14,110 nt of DNA from an uncultured bacterium (GTDB taxonomy: Bacteria > Cloacimonadota > Cloacimonadia > Cloacimonadales > Cloacimonadaceae). The notes under the pieces are model-generated. The model was given only the letters and a program-made list of their open reading frames with translations. It made no database searches and had not been told where the DNA came from. Positions 1-7,171 of this stretch are shown piece by piece; the stretch's first letter is position 1; the number at the start of each line of letters is the position of its first letter. A program made the position numbers and the translations under genes. The stretch spans positions 1 to 14,110 of the forward strand of contig CALGPA010000093.1 of assembly GCA_937960795.1 (NCBI GenBank), given 5' to 3'.

Positions 1-689
1 CGAGGATGGTCCCCCAAGCGCAGATCATTAGCGCAAGAAATGGCTTTGATGCCATAGAAGAAAGCGCTATGTTCTCCCCCGACATCATCCTAATGGATGT
101 GCAAATGCCACAAATGGATGGCATCGCTGCTTGCCAAGAGATTCGCAAAAAGAGCAATGTGCCGATCATAGCCGTTACAGCGGGAGCGTTTGCTGAGGAA
201 GAAAAGCGCTGCCTTGATGCAGGAATGAACGGTTTCTTAACAAAGCCCGTGCAAGCGACTGAACTGCATAAAACCCTAAAGATCTTTCTGCCTCCGAAAT
301 CGGCAGAATCAAAAGAAGTAGAAATCATCAAGCAATCAGAAGCTTCGGAGAGTAGAATGGCGCACTTTGATAAAGCCTTGTTGCTGCGCAATCTATCCGG
401 CGATGCCACGATCATGCATAGCCTTTTGGAGATTGCCATTGAAAGCATCCCTCAGAAAATCACGCAGATCCGAGAAGCATATAAAAATGAGGACATCACC
501 CAGACTAAGTCACTCCTACACGCTCTGCGTGGTTCATCACAGAACATGCGTTTTGATCAGATTGGGCAGCTTGCAGGAAAGCTGGAATCCACCATCGACG
601 AGATCTCGCGTGATCAAGCTGACAGCATCATCTCAGAACTTGAAGCCGAGTGGAAGATCGTGCACAAGATCATCTCTGAAGATCTATAG
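1..689 (+). CDS. Receiver (REC) plus HPt phosphorelay protein, C-terminal part, 5' end cut by window
   Basis: The frame is open to the left edge, so the start lies outside the window. Counting from the ATG at 6, the first ~95 residues are the back two thirds of a response-regulator receiver domain: phospho-acceptor Asp31 in ILMDVQMPQMDG, conserved Thr58 in AVTAGAF and Lys80 in LTKPV. The acidic pair near the receiver N-terminus is missing because of the window edge. A linker of about 20 residues leads to an HPt domain (~120-225) with the likely phospho-histidine His172 in HALRGSSQN. REC followed by HPt at a C-terminus is typical of hybrid histidine kinases of the BarA/ArcB style, so the kinase part probably lies upstream; a stand-alone REC-HPt protein is the alternative. 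The signal sensed and the output regulator cannot be told from here. Confidence 0.9.
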   Translation, partial: RMVPQAQIISARNGFDAIEESAMFSPDIILMDVQMPQMDGIAACQEIRKKSNVPIIAVTAGAFAEEEKRCLDAGMNGFLTKPVQATELHKTLKIFLPPKSAESKEVEIIKQSEASESRMAHFDKALLLRNLSGDATIMHSLLEIAIESIPQKITQIREAYKNEDITQTKSLLHALRGSSQNMRFDQIGQLAGKLESTIDEISRDQADSIISELEAEWKIVHKIISEDL

Positions 690-732
690 GGCGCATCACG
701 GGTTTCTTGCCAAAATCAAAGTGATATAGAAA

Positions 733-760
733 ACGCTCATAGCGATTGCCATGAGCGTCT
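733..760. terminator. Hairpin between convergent genes, probable terminator
   Basis: Perfect 8-bp arms (ACGCTCAT at 733-740 and ATGAGCGT at 751-758) flank a 10-base loop. The hairpin sits between the stop of the REC-HPt gene at 689 and the stop of the minus-strand YitT gene at 781. On the minus strand the stem is followed by TTTTCTATAT, a fair U tract. On the plus strand it is followed only by CTTCCCG. It therefore looks better as a terminator for the YitT gene, though it could serve both. Confidence 0.6.
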
Positions 761-780
761 TCCCGAATATCTTTGATGCT

Positions 781-1743
781 TTACTTCCCGTCCTTAAGAT
801 CAAGATTGCGGCTCTTGAAGCCATAGCCCATCACATCATAGACGTCGGTCAAGATCATGAAGGCATCAGGATCAATCTCCTTGACCATATCCGTCAAAAG
901 AGGAACCTGCCGGCGGTTTAGCACACAAAAGATCACATTGATGTCTCGTTGATTGAAGCCACTCATGCCTTTGAGCAGAGTCACACCTCTTTGCAGCTGA
1001 TCAAAGATCACTCCCCGAATCTCGTCCACTTCGTTTGAGATGATATAGACTCCCTTGATGTATGGCAAACCGTCGGATGCCAGATCGGTGATCTTGGAAG
1101 TGATGAAAAGATTGATATAGCCCCAGATCATAAGCTTGGGATCCCTCAGCAGCAGGGCAACGGCAAAGATGATGCCCGTCTCGACGATATAGTAGCCGGT
1201 TCCGATGGAGAGATTTGCCTTTTGTTTGATCAGTGCGACGGGAATATCAGTGCCGCCGGTTGAGCCTCTAAAGCGGAAGATCATGCCCAGACCCAAGCCC
1301 AATAAGACCGAGCCGGCAATCGCGGAAAGAAACATCTCCTCAGGTGGCAGCATCGCATAGATCTCGATCCCGTTTACTTCGTGAGTAAAGTCTGCCAGAT
1401 TGCGGATCAGACCCATTTTGTCCAACATCGGAAAGCTAATCAGATCTGTCATAGTGGCGCTTACAAACATCCCATATAGGGACTTGCTGCCAAAGGATTT
1501 GCCGATGAATACAAAGCTGAGGACAAACAAAGGTATATTGACCAGAACCATGCCTATTCCATTGGGAATCCCAAAGAAACGGTTTAAGATCTGGGATATT
1601 CCTCCCACTCCGCCCGGCGCCATGTTGTATGGCAAAAGGAACCAAGAATAGCCCGCAGCAAAGAAAATGGCGGCAAAGATGATGCCCAAGTGGTTTATAA
1701 GCTCTCTTTTAAGGCGCTGCTTACGGCTGAGATGCTTCGACAT
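781..1743 (-). CDS. YitT family integral membrane protein (DUF161 plus DUF2179)
   Basis: A 320-residue protein with several hydrophobic segments, starting with residues ~17-37 after a basic N-terminal tail (SRKQRLKR). Family hallmarks are APGGVGGI at residues 42-49 and a second, similar turn, RGSTGGTDI, in the middle of the protein; these two glycine-rich repeats mark the YitT/DUF161 membrane domain. The last ~90 residues (VYIISNEVDEIRGVIF to the end) form the soluble DUF2179 domain found at the C-terminus of these proteins. The length fits the family, which usually runs 280-300 residues. The substrate and function of the family are not well defined; transport or membrane sensing is only a guess. 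The start is supported by an AGGAGA ribosome site just upstream (1749-1754 on this strand). The gene stands alone, diverges from the kinase operon and converges on the REC-HPt gene. Confidence 0.9.
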   Translation of the reverse strand: MSKHLSRKQRLKRELINHLGIIFAAIFFAAGYSWFLLPYNMAPGGVGGISQILNRFFGIPNGIGMVLVNIPLFVLSFVFIGKSFGSKSLYGMFVSATMTDLISFPMLDKMGLIRNLADFTHEVNGIEIYAMLPPEEMFLSAIAGSVLLGLGLGMIFRFRGSTGGTDIPVALIKQKANLSIGTGYYIVETGIIFAVALLLRDPKLMIWGYINLFITSKITDLASDGLPYIKGVYIISNEVDEIRGVIFDQLQRGVTLLKGMSGFNQRDINVIFCVLNRRQVPLLTDMVKEIDPDAFMILTDVYDVMGYGFKSRNLDLKDGK

Positions 1744-1768
1744 TTTTCTCTCCTATTGTTCTTGACGA

Positions 1769-1796
1769 ATAATACTAGATTAAATAACTTGTCCAA
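1769..1796 (-). promoter_or_regulatory. Candidate promoter for the YitT-family gene
   Basis: Read on the minus strand, TTGGAC (1791-1796) and TATTAT (1769-1774) are separated by 16 bp. They resemble sigma-70 -35 and -10 boxes (4/6 and 5/6 matches). They lie about 25-50 bases upstream of the start codon in an AT-rich divergent region. This is pattern evidence only. Confidence 0.45.
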
Positions 1797-1850
1797 GCTT
1801 GGATTATGCAGATTGAAGTGCTGCTGCCTTATCTTTGGCACCAAGCCGGA

Positions 1851-1856
1851 TATAAT
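1851..1856 (+). promoter_or_regulatory. Candidate -10 box for the kinase-mutL-miaA-aro operon
   Basis: A perfect TATAAT lies 20 bases before the ATG at 1876, followed by an AAGGA ribosome site at 1865-1869. No good -35 lies 16-18 bases upstream (best TTATCT at 1829-1834, 3/6). Either the promoter leans on an activator or another contact, or the match is chance. Transcription from here would give a very short leader of about 12 bases. This is the only promoter-like site I could find for the six-gene operon. Confidence 0.45.
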
Positions 1857-1875
1857 AAACTAACAAGGATTTACC

Positions 1876-3537
1876 ATGAAGATCGATATAAGATTAGACG
1901 GACACAAACACAGTCTCATCGAAACAGAACAAAAAAGGTCAATAGCCCAGTTCCTAAAAGGGACTGAGATCGACCGCAGCCTTGTTTTGAGCTATAAAAT
2001 TAATCATACCGAATATGTCAATGAAGATTATGTCCCCACAATGGACACACTCGTGAATTGCATCACGGCAAGGCATCCGGAAGGATATCGCATTTATCAG
2101 GATACAGCCATCTTCATCATGGCAAAAGCGCTGAATATTCTCTTTGGCGATGCTCCATCGATGGTGGCTGAACACTCCATCGGTGATGGCGTGTTTTGCG
2201 AAGTTTTCAACACCGAGAAGTTTAACGAAGATGATTGCAAAAGACTCAAACAGCAAATGCATGAGATCATCTCAAATGACCTTCCCATCGACCGCATCGA
2301 GGTCAAGAGCTCCGAAGCCATAGACATCTTCAATGCCATGCGGCGTAAAGACGTGCTCAAAAACATCAAAGCCAGAACCAAAGATACCATAAACATCTAT
2401 CGTTGTGGCAAATACTACGACTTCTTTATCAGACCATTGGCAGATCGCACCAGCTTCATCACTGAGTTTGACATAGTCTACCAAGATCCCGGCTTCATCC
2501 TGCGCTTCCCCACCGGGCTCGACATGAAGATCCCCCAGCCCTTTGTCTTGCCCAAGAAGGTCTTTTCAATGCACCAAGAGCATGACAAATGGCTGGATAT
2601 CCTGCGTGTTCACAACATCTCGGATATCAATCGCCTTATCGATAGCTACGAGATCTCCCAGTTTATCCTAGTGGAAGAAGCACTGCATGAGAAGAAGATC
2701 GCCGAGATCGCCGCGGATATCGTCAAACACAGCAATGTCAAGCTCATTCTGATCGCCGGACCATCCTCTTCCGGTAAGACCACCTTCGCAAAGCGTCTCA
2801 GCGTGCAGCTGCAAGCCAGCAAGGCCAAACCCATCGTGATTGGCATGGACGACTATTTCCTAAATCGCGACAGAACGCCCCGCAAAGAAAATGGGGACTA
2901 TGACTTCGAATCCATCAATTCAATTGATCTGGACTACCTCAACCTACAGCTAAAACAGCTTCTTGACAAAGAGCAGATCGAGTTACCGCATTATGACTTT
3001 ACCAGGGGCACACGCCGCAGAAGCAACCACTTCATCAAGATGGGAGATGACGACATCATCATCATGGAAGGTATCCACGGACTCAATGAAGCCCTGACCG
3101 CTTCCATCCCAAACGACCGCAAGGTTAAGATCTATATCTCAGCCCTAAACCAGCTCAACATCGACAATCACAATCGCATCCCCACCACAGATTGCAGGCT
3201 CCTAAGAAGAACCATCCGAGATCATCAATACCGGGGATATTCTGCCGATGAGACCCTCGCACGCTGGCGAGATGTGCGCGAAGGCGAAGAGAAAAACATC
3301 TTCCCATTCCAAGAAAACGCTGATTATATGTTCAACAGCAGCCTCACCTACGAACTGGGAGTGCTCAAAAAACACGCCTGGAAGATGCTCCACCATGTCC
3401 CGCCCACTTCTTCAGCATACACCGAAGCCCGAAGACTTTTGCGCCTATTGAGCCACGTAAAAGACATCGATGATGCCAAAGTCCCGTTCAATTCCATCAT
3501 CCGCGAATTCACAAACGGCTCCGTCTTCAGATACTGA
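1876..3537 (+). CDS. Nucleoside (uridine) kinase family protein with ThrRS-like N-terminal domains
   Basis: A 553-residue protein in three parts. Residues ~1-65 look like a TGS-type ubiquitin-like domain. Residues ~75-235 resemble the second N-terminal (editing, tRNA_SAD) domain of threonyl-tRNA synthetase: SIGDGVFCEV corresponds to its GP-IEDGFYYDF segment, and IYRCGKYYDFFIRP to its IY-GEF-DLCRGPH segment. The metal-binding His and Cys positions of that domain are not kept, as DFFIRP replaces DLCRGP. Residues ~285-490 form a P-loop kinase of the uridine kinase/phosphoribulokinase family, with Walker A GPSSSGKT at 295-302, the DDYF segment (VIGMDDYFLNRD) and MEGIHGLNE around 397-405. Fusions of this kind are known and usually annotated as nucleoside kinase; the true substrate is uncertain. 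It is the first gene of the operon, with AAGGA six bases before the ATG. mutL starts two bases after its stop. Confidence 0.85.
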   Translation: MKIDIRLDGHKHSLIETEQKRSIAQFLKGTEIDRSLVLSYKINHTEYVNEDYVPTMDTLVNCITARHPEGYRIYQDTAIFIMAKALNILFGDAPSMVAEHSIGDGVFCEVFNTEKFNEDDCKRLKQQMHEIISNDLPIDRIEVKSSEAIDIFNAMRRKDVLKNIKARTKDTINIYRCGKYYDFFIRPLADRTSFITEFDIVYQDPGFILRFPTGLDMKIPQPFVLPKKVFSMHQEHDKWLDILRVHNISDINRLIDSYEISQFILVEEALHEKKIAEIAADIVKHSNVKLILIAGPSSSGKTTFAKRLSVQLQASKAKPIVIGMDDYFLNRDRTPRKENGDYDFESINSIDLDYLNLQLKQLLDKEQIELPHYDFTRGTRRRSNHFIKMGDDDIIIMEGIHGLNEALTASIPNDRKVKIYISALNQLNIDNHNRIPTTDCRLLRRTIRDHQYRGYSADETLARWRDVREGEEKNIFPFQENADYMFNSSLTYELGVLKKHAWKMLHHVPPTSSAYTEARRLLRLLSHVKDIDDAKVPFNSIIREFTNGSVFRY

Positions 3538-3539
3538 TT

Positions 3540-5432
3540 ATGTCAAAGATAAATATCCTTTCTGAAGATGTGCGAAACAAGATTGCCGCCGGTGAGGTGA
3601 TCGAACGCCCCGCTTCTGTCGTCAAAGAACTGGTCGAAAACAGCATCGATGCCGGAGCAGACCTGATCACTGTGATCGTCGAGAATGGCGGCAAGGATCT
3701 CATCCAGGTGATCGACAACGGCTGTGGGATGAGTGCCGATGATGCCATGCTCGCGCTCGAGAGTCACGCCACCAGCAAGATCCGCAACGTGGATGACATC
3801 GTGCATATCAGCTCTTTGGGTTTTCGGGGCGAAGCTCTGCCATCCATCGCTTCCATCTCAAACTTCTCACTTCTCACTCGCAGCCGAGACAATGAAGTAG
3901 CGGTAAGGATCGACTTCAATGCCGGCAAGCTCAAGGATGTCCAAAAGACATCATCAAATCCCGGTACCACCATCTGGGTGCGCGGCCTTTTCAAAAGCCT
4001 TCCCGCCCGCAGAAAGTTTCTCAGAACCGAGACCGTCGAGCTGCGCCATATCCTCAAATACTTCCATTATCAAGCCATTATATACCCCTCCATCAGCTTT
4101 AAGCTCATTGCAGATGGCAGAGAACGGCTAAACTACATCGCTTCCGAAGATCGCAACCAAAGGATGAGCGACATCTTTGGCTCCAGCTTCTTCACAGACG
4201 ACATCATCGAGATCTCGTCATCCAACGGCGAATACTCTGTGGAAGGCTATATCTTTGGCCTGGAAGAGCGCACAGACAAGCTGATCGATGCACGTTATGT
4301 CTTCATCAATGGAAGATTCATAAACGACAAGACCATCAAACACAGCATCAAAAGCGCCTATGAACCCTTTGTCCTGAAGACTAGGGCTTGGATGAAAGGC
4401 ACGACCCCGCCCTACATCCTGTTTGTGAGTGTCCCTCCCACGCAGATCGACGTAAATGTCTCCCCGACCAAGAATGAAGTGCGCTTTAGGGAAAATCAAA
4501 AAGTGCATTCGATGATCTTTGAGACCCTTTCTCGTGCGCTCAGGCGCTATGAAGACTCCAAGTTTGCCTCTGCCCGTCAGAAGTTCATGAACCCTCCCAT
4601 CACAAGCAAAGCTAGCAATCTCGAGCGCGATATCTTCGTCCAAAACACAGATCTCCCCCGCTATGCCGAATACAAGAAAGAACACTCCAATCTCTTTCAA
4701 GACGATCTCTTCACGCCACAGACCATTGACAGCCCCCGCGATATCCCGATAGTGAATCCCGAAAAGACAAAGCACGATTCCCAACACGAGATCTTCACCG
4801 ACATGCCAAATGACTCCGTGCCCTACAAACTTCTGCTGCAAAACGAAGAAGAATACATCAATCCCTGGCAACTTCACAATACCTACATCTTCATCCAAGT
4901 GGAAGATGGTCTCGTGATCATCGACCAACACGCCGCCCATGAGCGCATTCTCTATGAAAAGCTGATCCATCGCACCGGCGGAGCTCCTGCCGTGAGACAA
5001 AAGCTGATCATCCCGCTTGTGATCGACATCCCGCCCTATATAGCCAGCGATATCCGTGATCTGGTGGATGAAAACTGGGAGCTGCTTGAGAAGATCGGCT
5101 TTGTCCTCAAAAAGTTCAGCGGAGATTCCTTGGTCATCGAAGAGATCCCGGCAGAGCTGGGTGACTTCCAAGGCGGCAAGGTCTTCATAGATATTCTCAA
5201 GCAACTCGAGACAGAGATGGAAGCAAATCCTGACTTTAGAGATTCCTTGGCAAAGTCCATTGCTTGCAAAGCAGCCATCAAGGCAAACACCAAGCTCTCC
5301 CGCAAGGAGATGCTGTCTTTGATCAACAATCTCTTTGCCTGCCGCGTTCCGTACTTCTGCCCCCATGGCCGCCCATTGATCGTCAAGATGACACTAAATG
5401 ACTTTGAGAAGAAGTTCAAGCGCCTGATATGA
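3540..5432 (+). CDS. mutL: DNA mismatch repair protein MutL, endonuclease type
   Basis: A 630-residue protein. The N-terminal GHKL ATPase is complete: Glu33/Asn34 in ELVENSIDAGA, DNGCGM at 59-64, HATSKI at 76-81, GFRGEAL at 94-100, then a GTTIWVRGLF segment and LPARRKFL, followed by the S5-like transducer domain. A poorly conserved linker (~345-430) leads to the dimerisation domain. That domain carries the metal-dependent nicking motif DQHA-x2-E-x4-E, seen as DQHAAHERILYE at 462-473, plus the supporting ACKAAIKA at 575-582 and zinc-binding CPHGRP at 607-612. In mismatch repair such MutL proteins are recruited by MutS and nick the new strand themselves, so no MutH is needed. The start lies two bases after the kinase stop, without a convincing ribosome site, which suggests translational coupling. 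The stop overlaps the miaA start (ATGA). The mutL-miaA pair is also found in E. coli. Confidence 0.97.
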   Translation: MSKINILSEDVRNKIAAGEVIERPASVVKELVENSIDAGADLITVIVENGGKDLIQVIDNGCGMSADDAMLALESHATSKIRNVDDIVHISSLGFRGEALPSIASISNFSLLTRSRDNEVAVRIDFNAGKLKDVQKTSSNPGTTIWVRGLFKSLPARRKFLRTETVELRHILKYFHYQAIIYPSISFKLIADGRERLNYIASEDRNQRMSDIFGSSFFTDDIIEISSSNGEYSVEGYIFGLEERTDKLIDARYVFINGRFINDKTIKHSIKSAYEPFVLKTRAWMKGTTPPYILFVSVPPTQIDVNVSPTKNEVRFRENQKVHSMIFETLSRALRRYEDSKFASARQKFMNPPITSKASNLERDIFVQNTDLPRYAEYKKEHSNLFQDDLFTPQTIDSPRDIPIVNPEKTKHDSQHEIFTDMPNDSVPYKLLLQNEEEYINPWQLHNTYIFIQVEDGLVIIDQHAAHERILYEKLIHRTGGAPAVRQKLIIPLVIDIPPYIASDIRDLVDENWELLEKIGFVLKKFSGDSLVIEEIPAELGDFQGGKVFIDILKQLETEMEANPDFRDSLAKSIACKAAIKANTKLSRKEMLSLINNLFACRVPYFCPHGRPLIVKMTLNDFEKKFKRLI

Positions 5433-6340
5433 TCATCACCATCGAAGGTCCCACAGCTGCGGGCAAGACAGCCATCTCGATCGCTATTGCCCAAGCACTG
5501 GATACTCGGATCATCAATTGTGATTCCCGCCAGATCTACAGATTCATGGATATCGGCACGGCAAAGCCGGATCCCGCGCAGCAAAAGCAAGTCACACACC
5601 ATCTCATCGACATCATAAGCCCCAAAGAGTCTTTCAATGCCGGATTCTGGGTCAAAGCCGCAGAAGAGCTCATCCAAGACATGCACAGCCATGCCAAGAT
5701 CCCCGTGATTTGCGGTGGAACAGGCCTATGGATCCGCTCTCTTTTAGAAGGACTTTTCAGCCATCCCCCGATAGATCCGTCCATCAGATCCGCCCTCAAG
5801 CTTGAGCTCTCCCAAAAAGGACTAGCTGCTCTCTACCTTAAGCTCTGCGAGATCGATCCCGCTTTTGCCGCTCGCATCAGCCCAAATGACAGCCAAAGGA
5901 TACTTCGCGGACTTGAGATCTATCGTGCCACCCAAAAAAGCCTGAGCGAACACTGGGCAGAGCAATCCCGCGAACCACGCTACGACGCCTTCCGCATCCT
6001 GATTTGTCCCGATCGCAAGAACCTTTATGAGAAGATCAACCAACGCTTGGATGAAATGCTCTCACTTGGCCTGCTCGATGAGATCAAATCCCTCATTGAT
6101 GCCGGATACAGCTGGGATGACCCGGGACTAAACAGCTTAGGCTACAAGGAGTTTCGCGCCTATTTTGAGTCGCATGACAGCCTTGATAATGCCATTGAAT
6201 TGGCAAAACAGCACCACCGCAACTATGCTAAAAGGCAGATCACCTGGTATCGTAAACAAAGATTTGATTTGACATTGGATGCTGATAGCTTTAGCTTATC
6301 TGATGTCCTCACGGTGATAAACGCCAGAAAATTGAGGTAG
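5429..6340 (+). CDS. miaA: tRNA dimethylallyltransferase MiaA
   Basis: A 303-residue enzyme that adds dimethylallyl to N6 of A37 in tRNAs reading UNN codons. The P-loop is GPTAAGKT at residues 7-14. The signature DSRQIYRFMDIGTAKP at 32-47 contains Asp32, equivalent to the catalytic Asp42 of E. coli MiaA by motif alignment. GGTGLWIRSLL follows around residue 92-102. SLGYKEF and the C-terminal RNYAKRQITWYRKQ are the usual family signatures near the end. Length is normal (~300-316). The start codon overlaps the mutL stop by four bases (ATGA) and has no good ribosome site of its own, so translation is probably coupled. The next gene begins 12 bases after the stop. Confidence 0.97.
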   Translation: MIITIEGPTAAGKTAISIAIAQALDTRIINCDSRQIYRFMDIGTAKPDPAQQKQVTHHLIDIISPKESFNAGFWVKAAEELIQDMHSHAKIPVICGGTGLWIRSLLEGLFSHPPIDPSIRSALKLELSQKGLAALYLKLCEIDPAFAARISPNDSQRILRGLEIYRATQKSLSEHWAEQSREPRYDAFRILICPDRKNLYEKINQRLDEMLSLGLLDEIKSLIDAGYSWDDPGLNSLGYKEFRAYFESHDSLDNAIELAKQHHRNYAKRQITWYRKQRFDLTLDADSFSLSDVLTVINARKLR

Positions 6341-6343
6341 CAA

Positions 6344-6348
6344 GAGGA
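6344..6348 (+). promoter_or_regulatory. Ribosome binding site deciding a GTG start
   Basis: GAGGA at 6344-6348 sits four bases before GTG at 6353. No ATG in this frame occurs before codon 47, which would remove the conserved SurA-like N-terminus, so the GTG start is well supported. Confidence 0.7.
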
Positions 6349-6352
6349 AACC

Positions 6353-7171
6353 GTGCAAATTGTCGCAAAAGTAGTAAACATCGCAATATCACAAAAGGAT
6401 CTCAACCGCGAAAAAGCCTGCGGGGGAACTGAAGCGCAAGCTCTAAGACGGCTTGTGGACAGATGCCTGATTCTCAAAAAAGCCGAGATCATGGGCGTTT
6501 CTGTCACCGATGAAGAGTTTGATCTGGCGCTCATGGAGATTCTCGACGAAGAAAACCCCTTTGGGCTTCCTCCGGGGAGCATACAAGATATGGACGCCTT
6601 TGAGATGGAAACCCTGATCCGCAGAAACATAATCATTCGCAAATATGTAGCCGGTATCTGCCCCGACAACCAATGCATCCCCGAAGAAAAGCTCAATGAG
6701 CTTTACAAAGAGCAGGTCTCAAACTTCTGCCGTGATGAGATGGTGCGCTGTTCGCACATCTTCATTCGTGGCGATGATGCCCTTGCTAAGATCTCAGAGA
6801 TTCGCAAAAACATCCACAGCCCCCAAGATTTCATTGAAGCCTGCAAAGCTTGCAGCGATTGTCCATCCAATGAATGCTGTGGCGATCTTGGCTTTTTCCC
6901 CAGAGGCAAGCTCTTTCCCCAGATCGATGAAGTAGCATTTTCGCTTCAGCAAGATGAGATCTCCCAGCCATTTCAGAGCCCTGAAGGATACCACATTCTC
7001 ATGCTCACAGATCGCAAATGTGCATCCACCATCCCATTCTCTGAGATTAAAGAGAGCCTTGCAGAGCACCTTATCCAAATGGAGCGGGAATATTTTCTAA
7101 TGCGCCACATCAGCGATCTCTACGAGGAGTTTAAGCATCAGATCTTGATCTACGACGATGCCCTCAAATAG
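6353..7171 (+). CDS. Cysteine-rich parvulin-type peptidyl-prolyl isomerase (NifM/SurA-like)
   Basis: A 272-residue protein translated from GTG. Residues ~1-120 are helical and SurA_N-like (ALRRLVDRCLILKKAEIMGVSVTDEEF). Residues ~130-232 form a parvulin/PpiC domain: CSHIFIRGDD, then SDCPSNECCGDLGFFPRGK, VAFSLQQDEISQPF and SPEGYHILML. The conserved GGDLG of the family appears here as CGDLG. There is no signal peptide or membrane segment, so it probably acts in the cytoplasm, unlike SurA. It has 12 cysteines, at 23, 38, 103, 108, 126, 133, 164, 167, 170, 175, 176 and 223, with five of them in a 13-residue stretch; other proteins of the window have few. The CPS-x4-G-LG and RGKLFP pattern is close to NifM-type isomerases. 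Its client is unknown. It lies 12 bases after miaA, and its 3' end overlaps the next gene by 14 bases. Confidence 0.85.
   Translation: MQIVAKVVNIAISQKDLNREKACGGTEAQALRRLVDRCLILKKAEIMGVSVTDEEFDLALMEILDEENPFGLPPGSIQDMDAFEMETLIRRNIIIRKYVAGICPDNQCIPEEKLNELYKEQVSNFCRDEMVRCSHIFIRGDDALAKISEIRKNIHSPQDFIEACKACSDCPSNECCGDLGFFPRGKLFPQIDEVAFSLQQDEISQPFQSPEGYHILMLTDRKCASTIPFSEIKESLAEHLIQMEREYFLMRHISDLYEEFKHQILIYDDALK

Noticed and set aside
4218..5366. Open reading frame of 382 codons on the minus strand opposite mutL
   Set aside because: It lies wholly antisense to conserved mutL motifs, shows no recognisable domain, and is explained by the codon bias of the plus-strand gene.
5036..5692. Open reading frame of 218 codons on the minus strand across the mutL-miaA junction
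   Set aside because: It is antisense to two well-supported genes, and its translation has no family features.
7158..7171. Possible frameshift joining the isomerase and chorismate synthase genes
   Set aside because: Both proteins have complete ends for their families, and the 14-base overlap has no slippery heptamer; it is a normal operon overlap.
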